Positions 29,879 to 39,336 of a stretch of DNA of 64,000 nt are shown here, in pieces. The translations under genes and the position numbers were made by a program. Within the stretch, counting starts at the first letter, position 1. Every line of letters begins with the position of its first letter. Below the pieces are notes generated by a model. That model saw only the letters and a list, made by a program, of their open reading frames with translations, did not search any database and was not told the DNA's origin. The stretch lies in the NCBI RefSeq assembly GCF_001636425.1, contig NZ_KV440953.1:2992792-3056791 (forward strand), written 5' to 3'. The DNA is from Heyndrickxia acidicola. GTDB taxonomy: Bacteria > Bacillota > Bacilli > Bacillales > Bacillaceae_C.

Positions 29879-31177
29879 TTATTCGTTTAATTTTAAGCGG
29901 TCAAAAATGGTATCAACATGCTTCAGGTGATAATGATAATCAAAGCAGTCGGCTATTTGTTCAGGTGATAATTTAGCTTGTACAGTCGGATCCTCTTCAA
30001 TTAACTGACGGAAAGGAACCTGAGTTTCCCACGCTTCCATCGCTTTTGGCTGAACGGTATCATATGCAGCCTCGCGCGACATGCCTTCATCAATCAAAGC
30101 AAGGAGGACACGCTGAGAGTAGATAAGTCCAAGTGTTTTATCCATATTGCGTTTCATATTCTCAGGGAAAACCGTCAAGTTTTTAACGATATTTCCAAAT
30201 CGGTTCAGCATATAGTTAAGGGCAATGGTGGCATCCGGTAAAATAATCCGTTCAGCAGAGGAATGTGAAATATCTCTTTCATGCCATAAAGCTACGTTTT
30301 CATAGGCAGTGGTCATATAACCGCGAATCACTCTGGCCATCCCTGTCATATTTTCTGAGCCAATGGGATTTCTCTTATGCGGCATAGCGGAAGACCCTTT
30401 CTGGCCTTTTGCAAAAAATTCTTCTACTTCACGGATTTCGCTTTTTTGCAGCCCGCGGATTTCCACCGCAAATTTTTCAATCGATGTCGCAATAAGAGCG
30501 ATGCTTGCCATGTAATAAGCATGACGGTCGCGCTGAAGCGTTTGGGTTGAAATTGGGGCTGGCTGCAGCCCTAATTTTTCACAAACATACTGTTCAACGA
30601 ATGGATTGATATTGGCATACGTACCGACTGCTCCTGAAATTTTTCCGAATTCTACATCGGCAGCTGCCTGCTTGAAACGTTCCAGGTTGCGCTTCATCTC
30701 TTCGTACCAGAGTGCGATTTTCAATCCAAATGTGGTCGGCTCTGCATGTACCCCATGTGTACGCCCCATCATAACGGTATATTTATGCTCCATTGCTTTT
30801 ACGCGAAGGATTTCAATGAATTTCTCAAGATCTTTCAGAAGGATAGAGTTTGCTTGTTTTAATACATATGAAAGGGCGGTGTCCACAACATCCGTAGACG
30901 TTAATCCATAATGAACCCATTTCTTTTCGTCACCAAGGCTTTCGGAAACTGCCCGGGTAAAAGCTACAACATCATGTCGTGTTTCTTCTTCTATTTCTTT
31001 AATCCTCTCAACACTAAAGGTAGCATTGTCCCTAATTCTTTGAACGTCTTCCTTCGGTATATCCCCTAGCTCAGCCCATGCTTCGCATGCAAGGATTTCT
31101 ACCTCCAGCCATGCGTTAAAGCGGTTTTCTTCTGTCCAAATTGATCCCATTTCAGGGCGTGTATAACGTTCAATCAT
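29879..31177 (-). CDS. purB: Adenylosuccinate lyase
   Basis: Cleaves SAICAR to AICAR and adenylosuccinate to AMP, so it serves both IMP and AMP formation. 432 residues from the ATG at 31177 ([20 protein letters not shown]), chosen because CTGGAGG lies upstream; an extended reading from 31240 has no family support. Signature [19 protein letters not shown] lies near residue 263. His-containing motifs [14 protein letters not shown] and [10 protein letters not shown] are present. The 5' end is 28 bp after purK. Confidence 0.98.
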   Translation of the reverse strand: MIERYTRPEMGSIWTEENRFNAWLEVEILACEAWAELGDIPKEDVQRIRDNATFSVERIKEIEEETRHDVVAFTRAVSESLGDEKKWVHYGLTSTDVVDTALSYVLKQANSILLKDLEKFIEILRVKAMEHKYTVMMGRTHGVHAEPTTFGLKIALWYEEMKRNLERFKQAAADVEFGKISGAVGTYANINPFVEQYVCEKLGLQPAPISTQTLQRDRHAYYMASIALIATSIEKFAVEIRGLQKSEIREVEEFFAKGQKGSSAMPHKRNPIGSENMTGMARVIRGYMTTAYENVALWHERDISHSSAERIILPDATIALNYMLNRFGNIVKNLTVFPENMKRNMDKTLGLIYSQRVLLALIDEGMSREAAYDTVQPKAMEAWETQVPFRQLIEEDPTVQAKLSPEQIADCFDYHYHLKHVDTIFDRLKLNE

Positions 31178-31205
31178 GTTACAATGCCTCCAGTTTCCTC
31201 TGTAT

Positions 31206-32351
31206 TTAACGAACAGGAATCTTCCAAATCTCATGCTCATTCAGTTCTTTTAACGTGGCTTCCATATCATTCGTTAAGGTAGTAATATGACCCATTTTGC
31301 GGTTTGCCTTCGCTTTTTCTTTTCCATACAAATGGATGGACCATTCAGGCTGACGGGAAATCCACGTATACAGTTCCTCTGTATGCTGACCCAATATATT
31401 AACCATCACAGCAGGCTTTAATAATTCAGTACTTTTTAACGGCCAGCTGCAAATAGCTCTAATATGCTGTGCAAATTGTGAAATCTCGCAGGCTTCAATG
31501 GTATAATGGCCTGAATTATGAGGTCTTGGGGCCAGTTCATTTACAAAAACGGAACCATCCCTTGTGACAAACATCTCGACTGCCAGCGTTCCTACAAGCT
31601 GAAGGTGGCCAGCAAGTGCAATGGCAATGTCTGAGGCTTTTTCCTTTATTGTATCTTCTGTTCTTGCCGGGACAATAGTCTGGTGAAGAATGTTATTGAC
31701 ATGTATATTTTCCCCCATTGGGAAGCATTTCATTTCCCCAGACGGATTTCTTGTCACAATCACGGAGACTTCTTTTTCAAAAGGAACCCACGCTTCCAGT
31801 ACACAGCTGCCATGGCTAAGCAAAATGGAAGCCTCGGATATCTCCTCCGGTGTATGCATCACATATTGCCCTTTCCCATCATAGCCGCCTCTGGCTGTTT
31901 TTAATACACATGGAAACCCAAGATGATGAGCCGCTTCCCTTAATGATTCAAGTGAATCAATCACTTTGTATGGGGCCACTTTGATGCCGGCTTCCTCAAT
32001 GGCTGCTTTCTCAATAATCCGATCCTGTGTAATCCGGATCAATTCCGCCCCTTGAGGAATATAAGACTTTTGAGAGATCTTCTTTAACGCTTTGTAATCG
32101 ATATTTTCAAACTCATAGGTGATGACGTCCGACTTTTCAGCAAGTTCCTCCAAAGCAGATTCATCATGGTAGGAAGCGATAATTTGCTGGTCTGCCACTT
32201 GTCCGCATGGGGAATCCGGGGACGGGTCCAGAACTACGACCCTAAATCCTGCTTCCTTGGCTGCTAATGCCATCATTCTGCCCAGCTGTCCTCCGCCTAT
32301 GATTCCAATGGTTTGTCCTGGTGCAATAAATTGATTAGACAAGCTGATCAC
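31206..32351 (-). CDS. purK: N5-carboxyaminoimidazole ribonucleotide synthetase
   Basis: ATP-grasp enzyme that turns AIR and bicarbonate into N5-CAIR. The N-terminal [20 protein letters not shown] motif lies near residue 13. ATP-grasp segments [33 protein letters not shown] and [15 protein letters not shown] follow. The start is a GTG (32351) overlapping the purE end by 17 nt; a TTG three codons later is an alternative, and neither has a clear ribosome site, so coupling to purE translation is likely. About 381 residues. Confidence 0.96.
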   Translation of the reverse strand: MISLSNQFIAPGQTIGIIGGGQLGRMMALAAKEAGFRVVVLDPSPDSPCGQVADQQIIASYHDESALEELAEKSDVITYEFENIDYKALKKISQKSYIPQGAELIRITQDRIIEKAAIEEAGIKVAPYKVIDSLESLREAAHHLGFPCVLKTARGGYDGKGQYVMHTPEEISEASILLSHGSCVLEAWVPFEKEVSVIVTRNPSGEMKCFPMGENIHVNNILHQTIVPARTEDTIKEKASDIAIALAGHLQLVGTLAVEMFVTRDGSVFVNELAPRPHNSGHYTIEACEISQFAQHIRAICSWPLKSTELLKPAVMVNILGQHTEELYTWISRQPEWSIHLYGKEKAKANRKMGHITTLTNDMEATLKELNEHEIWKIPVR

Positions 32352-32823
32352 TGCTTTCCAACGCCATATTTTTCATTTCTGCTCTTCGATTTATTAATGC
32401 TTTCGAAAGCTCAGAATCCTCTACAGCAAGGATCTGGGCAGCCAAAAGCCCCGCATTTGTTGCCCCGGCTTTGCCAATTGCAACGGTAGCAACTGGTACA
32501 CCTCCAGGCATTTGTACAATAGATAGCAATGAATCGAGGCCGTTGAGCGCTTTGGATTGCACCGGAACCCCAATAACGGGAAGCACTGTTTTGGCAGCCA
32601 CCATGCCAGGCAAATGTGCCGCACCGCCTGCACCGGCAATGATCACTTTTATTCCCCGTTCCAACGCAGACTCAGCATATTCAAACATTAGCTCCGGTGT
32701 CCGATGCGCTGAAACAACTTTTTTCTCATAATGAATGCCTAATTCGTCTAGTATTTCACAGGAATGCTTCATTGTTTCCCAATCCGAGACACTGCCCATA
32801 ATCACACCTATTTTGGCGTTCAT
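32335..32823 (-). CDS. purE: N5-carboxyaminoimidazole ribonucleotide mutase
   Basis: Converts N5-CAIR to CAIR; first gene of the pur operon. 162 residues from the ATG at 32823 ([18 protein letters not shown]), with TGGAGG upstream. The family motifs [36 protein letters not shown] and [13 protein letters not shown] are intact. Upstream in-frame residues back to 32922 are leader RNA, not protein. The leader holds a guanine riboswitch and terminator. Confidence 0.98.
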   Translation of the reverse strand: MNAKIGVIMGSVSDWETMKHSCEILDELGIHYEKKVVSAHRTPELMFEYAESALERGIKVIIAGAGGAAHLPGMVAAKTVLPVIGVPVQSKALNGLDSLLSIVQMPGGVPVATVAIGKAGATNAGLLAAQILAVEDSELSKALINRRAEMKNMALESSDQLV

Positions 32824-32989
32824 CTTATTCCTCCATTTTTCTTCTGTAGTTAAGATAAAAAGTGTTTTTATATGAATTTTTTTACATAATCTAAAACCGC
32901 CGCCATGGTCCCTATCTTCCATTTAAAAAGGAACCTTTACAAAATGATGCATCTTATATAGCAGCAAAGTTTAACAAAAAGCCGTTAAA

Positions 32990-33044
32990 TAAAAAAACCA
33001 GATAAACGGCCTTCTTCTTCAATGAGAGAAAGCAATTCATCTGG
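32990..33044 (-). terminator. Riboswitch-linked terminator in the purE leader
   Basis: On the minus strand CCAGATGAA pairs with TTTATCTGG, the inner arm GCTTTCTCT pairs with AGAAGAAGGC, and seven T residues follow. It lies about 55 bp after the aptamer, as expected for a transcriptional OFF switch. Confidence 0.85.
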
Positions 33045-33098
33045 CAGGACACCGAAATAGACATCATTCTACATGACATGTCCCCAAAATCTCTACTT

Positions 33099-33171
33099 TC
33101 CCTCATAGTCCAATTATTTACGGTAATTGGGTAGAAACGTATGGGCCATATTCCCATTATATATGAGGGTG
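33099..33171 (-). promoter_or_regulatory. Guanine riboswitch upstream of purE
   Basis: The minus-strand aptamer has P1 CACCCTCATA / TATGAGGG, then GGGAATATGGCCC (P2/L2), the J2/3 GTTTCTACC, L3 ACCGTAAAT and J3/1 GGACTATGAG. The C in GACTATG is the ligand-pairing base that marks guanine/hypoxanthine specificity; adenine switches have T there. Confidence 0.95.
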
Positions 33172-33191
33172 CTATTCACTTTGACACTTCC

Positions 33192-33219
33192 ATCTTAACA
33201 GGTGCTTCTATGTACGTCA
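33192..33219 (-). promoter_or_regulatory. Sigma-A promoter of the pur operon
   Basis: Minus-strand TTGACG, a 17-bp spacer and TAAGAT. Transcription would begin just before the riboswitch. Confidence 0.75.
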
Positions 33220-33224
33220 ACAAG

Positions 33225-33270
33225 AAAAAATCGAACAAAACGATAAAATCTATTATTTTTGTTCGTGTTT
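33225..33270 (-). promoter_or_regulatory. Paired PurBoxes (PurR operator) upstream of purE
   Basis: Two inverted AT-rich boxes with CGAA at 33232-33235 and TTCG at 33262-33265, 30 bp apart start to start and just upstream of the promoter. The pbuG promoter has the same pair at the same spacing. PurR is coded elsewhere. Confidence 0.75.
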
Positions 33271-33467
33271 TACTCCATTAATAATCCTTCAAAGACAATC
33301 TTTTGAGCAATCGGCCGGTAGTTTACTTCTCCCGCCTCCTTCACTTCTTCAAAGATCGGCTTCTCCATTCTTCGTACCGGCATATAGCCTTCCTTTTTCA
33401 TTCGGTCTAAACAATCGGAAATCGTTTCATTTTCTTGTACTTCAAATTGCTTTTTCTTTTTTGTCAT
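33270..33467 (-). CDS. yebG: NETI motif-containing protein YebG
   Basis: A 65-residue conserved small protein named for the motif [12 protein letters not shown] (here near residue 12), followed by [17 protein letters not shown]. Its function is unknown. It overlaps yebE by 4 nt (ATGA) and lies directly upstream of the purE regulatory region, the same place as in B. subtilis. Confidence 0.93.
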   Translation of the reverse strand: MTKKKKQFEVQENETISDCLDRMKKEGYMPVRRMEKPIFEEVKEAGEVNYRPIAQKIVFEGLLME

Positions 33468-34006
33468 ATGTGCAGTTTCCCTTTCTTAACCTGCTTCACC
33501 CAAAAACCGCCATGAATTGCTTTTGGTTCATAAGCAATAATGAACGCTTTAGGATCCAATTCTTTAATGTTTTGATATAGCTTTAACTCATACTTTCTGG
33601 GAGTAAGAATCTGCAGGGCCATACGGTCTCCTTCCAGCCCCTCAGCAGCCCAATTTGTCACACCATATCCCTTCTCACGCAGCTGTTTTGGAAGATCTTT
33701 ATCATATTCTTTCGTAATAACATTTACGGTAATGTAACCGAGAGCCAGCTTCTCCTCAATCTTCATTCCCGCGATGACACCCGTACCATAACCAACTGCA
33801 TAAGCAATAATATTTTGTATATGATTTAAATTACCCAGTACCAGACCAAGCCCTACTATATAGATGACAATCTCGATCATGCTGACAAATGCAGCGATAT
33901 AGCGGTACCCCTTCAGGGTGAGGATCATCCTCATGGTAAAGAAAGATACATACACCACATTAATGATAAAAATAATCAGGACCATGACAACACTATTATG
34001 CAACAC
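33464..34006 (-). CDS. yebE: YebE, DUF2179/UPF0316 membrane protein
   Basis: Conserved membrane protein of unknown function. The N-terminal half has three hydrophobic helices ([54 protein letters not shown]). The C-terminal half is the soluble DUF2179 fold ([19 protein letters not shown], ending [15 protein letters not shown]). The usual in-frame GTG codons at 34015 and 34012 fall inside the ribosome site AGAGGTGG, so GTG at 34006 (or TTG at 34003) is the better start. About 180 residues. Translationally coupled to yebG. Confidence 0.9.
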   Translation of the reverse strand: MLHNSVVMVLIIFIINVVYVSFFTMRMILTLKGYRYIAAFVSMIEIVIYIVGLGLVLGNLNHIQNIIAYAVGYGTGVIAGMKIEEKLALGYITVNVITKEYDKDLPKQLREKGYGVTNWAAEGLEGDRMALQILTPRKYELKLYQNIKELDPKAFIIAYEPKAIHGGFWVKQVKKGKLHI

Positions 34007-34113
34007 TTTCACCACCTCTTTCCAACAAAAAAACTACTACTAATCACTATGTCACTTATAACTAAATCTTAAACGAACACAGAAAAAAAGCGACTGCAGC
34101 GCTGTACTCCACT

Positions 34114-34132
34114 AAAGGGGTCTGACCCCTTT
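34114..34132. repeat. Short GC-rich palindrome AAAGGGGTCTGACCCCTTT
   Basis: A 19-bp near-perfect palindrome in an AT-rich gap downstream of ptsG. The GGGGTC/GACCCC core is a recurrent intergenic word in Bacillaceae, to my memory. Confidence 0.5.
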
Positions 34133-34239
34133 CAGCCTTTACTGTACTAAAGTTCCTTTGATACATCAACATTTTATATACTTTTTATTTCTTTGGTACT
34201 AGGCTTTGATAAATTCCACATAACTTTGTACTTAAAAAC

Positions 34240-34280
34240 GCAAAGAAAGAGCCGTTTCCTATTAAATAGGAAACGGCTCC
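34240..34280 (-). terminator. Terminator of ptsG
   Basis: The perfect stem GAGCCGTTTCCTATT / AATAGGAAACGGCTC is followed on the minus strand by TTTCTTTG. Confidence 0.9.
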
Positions 34281-34285
34281 TTTCA

Positions 34286-36370
34286 TTATTGAATAGAGAT
34301 AATTGCTTTTTCCCCTAAATCAACTTTTCCTGGCTTTTCTAATACTACTTTTTCTCCTTCTTTCAGGTTGGTGAAAACAATCGGAGTCATAATAGAAGGA
34401 ACTTTACTCTTTAAGAATTCAAGGTCAACATTTAACAGAGGTTGTCCAGCTTCAACGCTGTCCCCTTCTTTCACGAGGGTTTCGAAGCCTTCACCTTTTA
34501 AGTTTACGGTATCGATTCCTACGTGAATCAGAATTTCTCTGCCGCCAGCAGATTCAATGCCCAGAGCATGCTTTGTTGGGAATACATTTACAATTTTACC
34601 TTTTACCGGTGATACAATCGTGCCCTCTGTAGGAAGAATAGCGAAACCATCGCCCATCATTTTCCCAGAGAATACTTGGTCAGGTACCTCAGTAATTGGT
34701 TTTAGTTCTCCCATTAATGGTGAAACATATTCTTCATGGATATTCTGGTCTTTTACATCTGTTTGCAATACACCCGGCTGAACGTCTTCAATTTGCTGCT
34801 GTATTTCCACATCCGGATTTGTTTTCGCAGGACGAGGACGTTTTCCACTTATAATATCTTTCATTTGTGATTTTAAGGTATCGGATCTAGGTCCGAAGAT
34901 CGCTTGAATATTATTTCCCACTTCAAGCACACCGGCAGCACCAAGCTTTTTAAGACGTTCTTTATCAACATCCTTCACATCTTTAACTTGAACACGAAGT
35001 CTTGTTATACATGCGTCAAGGCTAGCGATATTTGGCTGTCCGCCCATTGCTTCAAGAATTTCATAAGGAAGGTCATTCACTGGGCCGTTTGCTGCACCAG
35101 CTGCCTCATCTTCTTCCACATCTTCACGACCTGGTGTTTTAAGATTAAACTTGCGGATAGCGAATCGGAATCCGAAGTAATAAATAACCGCAAACACTAA
35201 ACCTACAGGAATAACCCACCACCAATGAGTTTGTGGATTTAAAACACCAAATAATACAAAGTCAATTAAACCGCCAGAGAAAGTCATACCAATCTTAACA
35301 TCCAGCAATTGCATAACCATGAAAGAAAGACCTGCAAATACCGCATGGATTGCGAATAACACTGGAGCTACAAACAAGAATGAAAATTCAATTGGTTCAG
35401 TGATACCAGTTAAGAAGGAAGTTAACGCTGCAGAACCCATAATCCCCGCAACAAACTTTTTACGTTCTGGACGGGCTTCATGATAGATAGCTAATGCAGC
35501 TGCTGGAAGACCAAACATCATGAAAGGAAACTTACCAGCCATAAACGTACCAGCTGTCAAGTGTTTAACACCATCTTTTATTTGAGCCATAAAAATGGCT
35601 TGGTCACCATGAACTACCTGGCCTGATTTAGATGTGTAAGAACCAAATTCAAACCAGAAAGGAGCATACCAGATGTGATGCAGACCAAATGGCACCAGCG
35701 AACGTTCAACAAGCCCGAAAACAAATGCTGCCAAAGTCGGCTGTGAATTCAGCATAAAGTTCGAGAAGTTATTAAGCCCCGTTTGAATTGGCGGCCATAT
35801 TACAAGTAAAACTAACCCTAAAACAACAGCTGAGACCGCTGTTACAATTGGTACAAATCGTTTTCCTGCAAAGAATCCTAAATAGGATGGAAGTTCAATT
35901 TCAAAGAATTTATTGTACATTGCAGCTGCCACAATACCAATAATAATACCGCCAAACACACCTGTTTGAAGGGTTGGTACTCCAAGGACTAAAGCATAGG
36001 CAGGGTTGACATGAGCACCAGTTACTTGAGACATTTGAAGGTTTAATGCAACCCCCATGGTCGTATTCATAATTAAATAACCAACAATGGCCGCAAGTCC
36101 GGCAACACCTTCACCGCCGCTCAAACCAACAGCAACCCCAACTGCAAACAACAGCGCAAGGTTACTAAAAACAGCTCCACCGGCTCCTGCCATAATAGCT
36201 GCAATTTGTTTCACCCAGCCAGCGTCAAGGAATGGAGCAACATTTACGAGCGTCGGGTTTGTTAATGCTGTACCCACTGCAAGCAAAATACCTGCTGCAG
36301 GCAGGATAGCAACCGGCAGCATAAGTGCTTTACCAACCTTTTGTAACACACCAAAGATTTTCTTAAACAA
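34286..36370 (-). CDS. ptsG: PTS glucose transporter, EIICBA
   Basis: Imports glucose with phosphorylation. The EIIC membrane domain (1-390) starts [30 protein letters not shown] and includes [15 protein letters not shown]. The EIIB domain (about 430-510) has its phospho-Cys in [13 protein letters not shown]. The EIIA domain (about 550-694) has the active His in [19 protein letters not shown]. 694 residues, as in B. subtilis PtsG (699). The 5' leader carries a RAT element and terminator. The antiterminator gene glcT lies just upstream. In B. subtilis ptsG is not at this locus, so the ptsG-glcT pair appears inserted between yebE and pbuG. Confidence 0.96.
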   Translation of the reverse strand: MFKKIFGVLQKVGKALMLPVAILPAAGILLAVGTALTNPTLVNVAPFLDAGWVKQIAAIMAGAGGAVFSNLALLFAVGVAVGLSGGEGVAGLAAIVGYLIMNTTMGVALNLQMSQVTGAHVNPAYALVLGVPTLQTGVFGGIIIGIVAAAMYNKFFEIELPSYLGFFAGKRFVPIVTAVSAVVLGLVLLVIWPPIQTGLNNFSNFMLNSQPTLAAFVFGLVERSLVPFGLHHIWYAPFWFEFGSYTSKSGQVVHGDQAIFMAQIKDGVKHLTAGTFMAGKFPFMMFGLPAAALAIYHEARPERKKFVAGIMGSAALTSFLTGITEPIEFSFLFVAPVLFAIHAVFAGLSFMVMQLLDVKIGMTFSGGLIDFVLFGVLNPQTHWWWVIPVGLVFAVIYYFGFRFAIRKFNLKTPGREDVEEDEAAGAANGPVNDLPYEILEAMGGQPNIASLDACITRLRVQVKDVKDVDKERLKKLGAAGVLEVGNNIQAIFGPRSDTLKSQMKDIISGKRPRPAKTNPDVEIQQQIEDVQPGVLQTDVKDQNIHEEYVSPLMGELKPITEVPDQVFSGKMMGDGFAILPTEGTIVSPVKGKIVNVFPTKHALGIESAGGREILIHVGIDTVNLKGEGFETLVKEGDSVEAGQPLLNVDLEFLKSKVPSIMTPIVFTNLKEGEKVVLEKPGKVDLGEKAIISIQ

Positions 36371-36435
36371 GGTCTTACCCCCCTCTAAAATTTAAATCCA
36401 ACAACATTGAGATGCACGCTTTTTATGCAAAATAA

Positions 36436-36531
36436 AACAAAAAAAAGGCATGAGGAAAGAGATGAAAAATAAGTATACGGGTATCGTTCCCCAAACATAC
36501 TCATTGCATAATCATCTTTTTCTCTCATGCC
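36436..36531 (-). terminator. Leader terminator of ptsG
   Basis: On the minus strand AGGCATGAGAGAAAAAGATG pairs with CATCTCTTTCCTCATGCCT, followed by T8. The 5' arm overlaps the RAT, so binding of GlcT would block the terminator. Confidence 0.85.
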
Positions 36532-36548
36532 TGATCGTATCAGTAACA
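36518..36548 (-). promoter_or_regulatory. RAT (RNA antiterminator) for GlcT in the ptsG leader
   Basis: The minus-strand GTTACTGATACGATCAGGCA resembles the B. subtilis ptsG RAT and shares its 3' part with the terminator stem that follows. Confidence 0.75.
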
Positions 36549-36572
36549 CGTAAAATAAATAATTTCAATATG

Positions 36573-37415
36573 CTATTTAATTTTATGTTGAATACGCTGC
36601 AGATGCATTGTTAAATAGACAACCTCTGCATCATAGACGGGCTTTTTCAATGTTTGTTGCATTATTTTTATCAGCTTCCAGGCAAGATTATAGCACAAAG
36701 GATATTCTGTTTTCAAGAACAGTGCAATTTTTTCTGGTTCTTCTACTTTGTCCCCGTTTAATACCCTGTCAATTGTGTATCTTAAATGGCGTACAAGCCT
36801 CATATAATTAATGTGATCGCGATTAAGCTGTATATTAAATTGACCTTCAACCGTTTCAATCAATTTGGCAATTAATTGAGAGTGCTGATTTAAATCCGAT
36901 AATTGCTTATTGGTAATCGCACTGTGTATATGCAAAGCAATGAAACCAATCTCGCCTTCTGGAAGATCAATATTGGCAGCCTCATTAATAAATTCAATTA
37001 CTTCCCGAGCAATCTCATATTCACGGGGATATAAGATCTTGGTCTCAGAAATAAAAGGATTTTTGATTGCCATACCTGCAATAGTACGGTTAATCGCAAA
37101 AAGTAAGTGATCGGTTAATGCCACATGGATATGTTCATTTAAAATAGAAGAGGATCTCTTGCGAATTAATTCAATTGAAGAAATGATGATTTCAAGCATA
37201 TCATTTTCAATTGTCGGCAGCAATTTCTTATATTGCTCCTGTTCCTTCTCACTCTTCATCACAAACATTTTCTCCGCTGATTCTCGAGTAATGGCATCGC
37301 CCCTTTTACGATTAAAGCCAATCCCCTTGCCAATCAGGACCATTTCCTCATACTCAGGATGAGAGGCAATCAAAACATTGTTATTAAGGACTTTTTTAAC
37401 CTCAAATGCTTCCAT
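36573..37415 (-). CDS. glcT: Transcription antiterminator GlcT (BglG family)
   Basis: RNA-binding antiterminator that allows ptsG transcription when glucose is present. Residues 1-60 are the CAT RNA-binding domain (EAFEVKKVLNNNVLIASHPEY, GIGFNRKRGDAI). Two PRD domains follow, with the phospho-His motifs in SILNEHIHVALTDHLLFA, IGFIALHIHSA and VVYLTMHLQRI. The ATG at 37415 has GGGGAG seven nt upstream; an upstream TTG at 37430 overlaps that site. 280 residues, close to GlcT. Only a ptsG RAT is seen nearby, which supports GlcT rather than LicT or SacT. Confidence 0.92.
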   Translation of the reverse strand: MEAFEVKKVLNNNVLIASHPEYEEMVLIGKGIGFNRKRGDAITRESAEKMFVMKSEKEQEQYKKLLPTIENDMLEIIISSIELIRKRSSSILNEHIHVALTDHLLFAINRTIAGMAIKNPFISETKILYPREYEIAREVIEFINEAANIDLPEGEIGFIALHIHSAITNKQLSDLNQHSQLIAKLIETVEGQFNIQLNRDHINYMRLVRHLRYTIDRVLNGDKVEEPEKIALFLKTEYPLCYNLAWKLIKIMQQTLKKPVYDAEVVYLTMHLQRIQHKIK

Positions 37416-37559
37416 GATATTTCTCCCCAAAACGACAAATTTCGTGCATACTCTAGTGTAGCGAAAAGTTGTATGATAATCAATTTTATATTTTCCTCCA
37501 TAAAATTAATTATTATATTCAAAAAGGGAGTGTTTGTAAAAGAATATATTGGTTCCAAA

Positions 37560-37598
37560 TAAAATAGAGCCGCTACAAAAGTCGCGGCTCTTAAGTCA
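37560..37598 (-). terminator. Terminator of pbuG
   Basis: The stem AGAGCCGC / GCGGCTCT has a 10-nt loop. On the minus strand it ends in ATTTTATTT. Confidence 0.82.
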
Positions 37599-38927
37599 TT
37601 ATTTTAAGAAAATGAAATAAAGTAAGAAAATCACAAAGAAGAAATACATTACAGGATTAAGCTCTTTAATTTTTCCTTTTACGATCATTGTAATCGGATA
37701 GAAGATAAATCCAATGGCGATCCCTGTTGCGATACTGTACGATAATGGCATTGTAATCATAGTTAGAAAGGCAGGGACTGCAATTTCAAATCGATCCCAT
37801 TCGATATGCCTCAATGATGATACCATTAAAGCTCCAACAATAATAAGTGCAGGTGCTGTCACAGGTGCTGTAATAACGGATAACAGCGGGAAAAAGAACA
37901 GTGACAGAATGAATAATCCAGCTGTTACTAATGATGCAAACCCTGTTTTTGCGCCAGCAGCTACCCCTGCAGAAGACTCAATAAAAGAAGTCGTTGTTGA
38001 AGTTCCTAATACAGCTCCGACCATTGTTGCGATAGAGTCTGATACCAATGCCTTCCCAGCGTTTGGAAGTTTATTATCCTTCATTAATCCAGCCTGATTG
38101 GCAACGGCTACTATGGTTCCTGCGTTATCAAAGAAATCTACGAATAAAAACGTAAGAATAATGCCGATCATACTTGTTGACCAGAAAGAATGATCTCCAA
38201 AGGAAGAGAATACCGCACCAAAAGTCGGATGCAGACTTGGTACGCCGCTGACCACTTTGTGAGGTACAGCAATTAAACCAAAAATCATGCCCACAACAGC
38301 AGTGACAATCATACCATAAAAGACTGCGCCTTTAATTTTTCTTGTCATCATGATAACAGTAATGACAATTCCAAAGATTGCAAGCAATGTAGGCCCTTTT
38401 GATAAGTCGCCAAGCCCAACTAGCGTAGCATCATTTTTCACAATAATTCCTGCGTCTTGAAAACCAATAAAGGTAATAAATAAACCGATACCCGCACCCA
38501 CCGCATGCTTCAATTGAACTGGAATTGCGTTTATAATTTTTTCACGAAGTCCTGTAAGAGTTAAAAGAAAGAAAAAGACACCCGAAATGAAAACCGCACC
38601 AAGTGCATGCTGCCAAGGAATTTTGCTTCCCAGCACAACAGAATAAGCAAAAAATGCGTTTAATCCCATACCAGGTGCCAAAGCCAGCGGATACTTTGCC
38701 AGCAGCCCCATAACGATTGATCCGATTGCAGCCGCAATGGCAGTCGCAACGAATACTGAACCATAATCCATTCTCATAGAATCCGGAAGACCTTTAATAC
38801 TTGAAAGAGACAATGTCAGTGGATTAACGACCAAAATATAGGCCATGGCCAAAAAAGTCGTTAAACCGCCCAAGAATTCTTGGCGATAACTCGTGCCCAA
38901 TTCTTTGAACTGATAGTACTTTTGCAT
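37599..38927 (-). CDS. pbuG: Guanine/hypoxanthine permease PbuG (NCS2 family)
   Basis: Membrane transporter for purine bases. 442 residues and about 12 membrane helices. It begins MQKYYQFKELGTSYRQEFLG, then GGLTTFLAMAYILVVNP. Family motifs include LALAPGMGLNAFFAYSVV, GAGIGLFITFIGFQDAGI, FVDFFDNAGTIVAVA and GTSTTTSFIESSAGVAAGAKTG. The gene is read from a PurBox promoter and a guanine riboswitch, so it shares control with the pur operon. The same order guaA-pbuG is found in B. subtilis. Confidence 0.95.
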   Translation of the reverse strand: MQKYYQFKELGTSYRQEFLGGLTTFLAMAYILVVNPLTLSLSSIKGLPDSMRMDYGSVFVATAIAAAIGSIVMGLLAKYPLALAPGMGLNAFFAYSVVLGSKIPWQHALGAVFISGVFFFLLTLTGLREKIINAIPVQLKHAVGAGIGLFITFIGFQDAGIIVKNDATLVGLGDLSKGPTLLAIFGIVITVIMMTRKIKGAVFYGMIVTAVVGMIFGLIAVPHKVVSGVPSLHPTFGAVFSSFGDHSFWSTSMIGIILTFLFVDFFDNAGTIVAVANQAGLMKDNKLPNAGKALVSDSIATMVGAVLGTSTTTSFIESSAGVAAGAKTGFASLVTAGLFILSLFFFPLLSVITAPVTAPALIIVGALMVSSLRHIEWDRFEIAVPAFLTMITMPLSYSIATGIAIGFIFYPITMIVKGKIKELNPVMYFFFVIFLLYFIFLK

Positions 38928-38965
38928 TTCCTTTACCCCCTAAAATAGTCTTTCATCTACATAAT

Positions 38966-38998
38966 AAAAACGCTCCGGTTTCCACCGAAGCGTTTGAC
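38966..38998 (-). terminator. Riboswitch-linked terminator in the pbuG leader
   Basis: The minus-strand stem AAACGCTTCGGT / ACCGGAGCGTTT is followed by TTATT. Confidence 0.88.
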
Positions 38999-39045
38999 TA
39001 TAGGCATAAGTACGAATAAAGAGAAAACTTCCCCTTTATGTAACA

Positions 39046-39122
39046 CTCGCCTCGTAGTCAAGCTCTTTACGGCAGCTTGGTAGAAACTTATCGGGCCATA
39101 TCCCCGAAATTATACGATGTGA
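39046..39122 (-). promoter_or_regulatory. Guanine riboswitch upstream of pbuG
   Basis: The minus-strand aptamer contains ATCGTATAATTTCGG, GGATATGGCCCGATAAG, TTTCTACC, GCCGTAAAG and TTGACTACGAGG. The C of GACTACG indicates guanine specificity. Confidence 0.94.
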
Positions 39123-39141
39123 CGTATTCTCTTATGGGAAA

Positions 39142-39170
39142 ATTGTATCATGTCGAAATGTGTCCGTCAA
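39142..39170 (-). promoter_or_regulatory. Sigma-A promoter of pbuG
   Basis: Minus-strand TTGACG, 17-bp spacer, TACAAT. Confidence 0.75.
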
Positions 39171-39173
39171 CAA

Positions 39174-39221
39174 AAAAATACGAACGTTTTTTTACCAAAT
39201 TATAAATACGTTCGTATTTTT
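39174..39221 (-). promoter_or_regulatory. Paired PurBoxes upstream of pbuG
   Basis: CGAA at 39181-39184 and TTCG at 39211-39214 sit inside inverted AAATACGAACG/CGTTCGTATTT boxes, 30 bp apart exactly as at purE. Confidence 0.8.
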
Positions 39222-39286
39222 ATATAAAAATTCTAGTAAGAATCGTATTGCTGATTGCACTAAAAAGTCCGTATTACAAATGTGAT

Positions 39287-39323
39287 GTACATCCTTTAAC
39301 GGCAGCACCACAAAAGGATGTAC
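39287..39323 (-). terminator. Hairpin after guaA
   Basis: The stem GTACATCCTTT / AAAGGATGTAC lies 14 bp after the guaA stop codon on the minus strand. No T tract follows, so it may be a weak terminator or a 3' stabiliser. Confidence 0.55.
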
Positions 39324-39336
39324 CTAAAAGTTTTAG

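Noticed and set aside
32954..33157. 67-residue minus-strand ORF upstream of purE
   Set aside because: Lies over the guanine riboswitch and its terminator; the sequence is explained by RNA structure.
37370..37558. 62-residue minus-strand ORF upstream of glcT
   Set aside because: Overlaps the glcT 5' end in another frame. The sequence is the glcT promoter region and no ribosome site is present.
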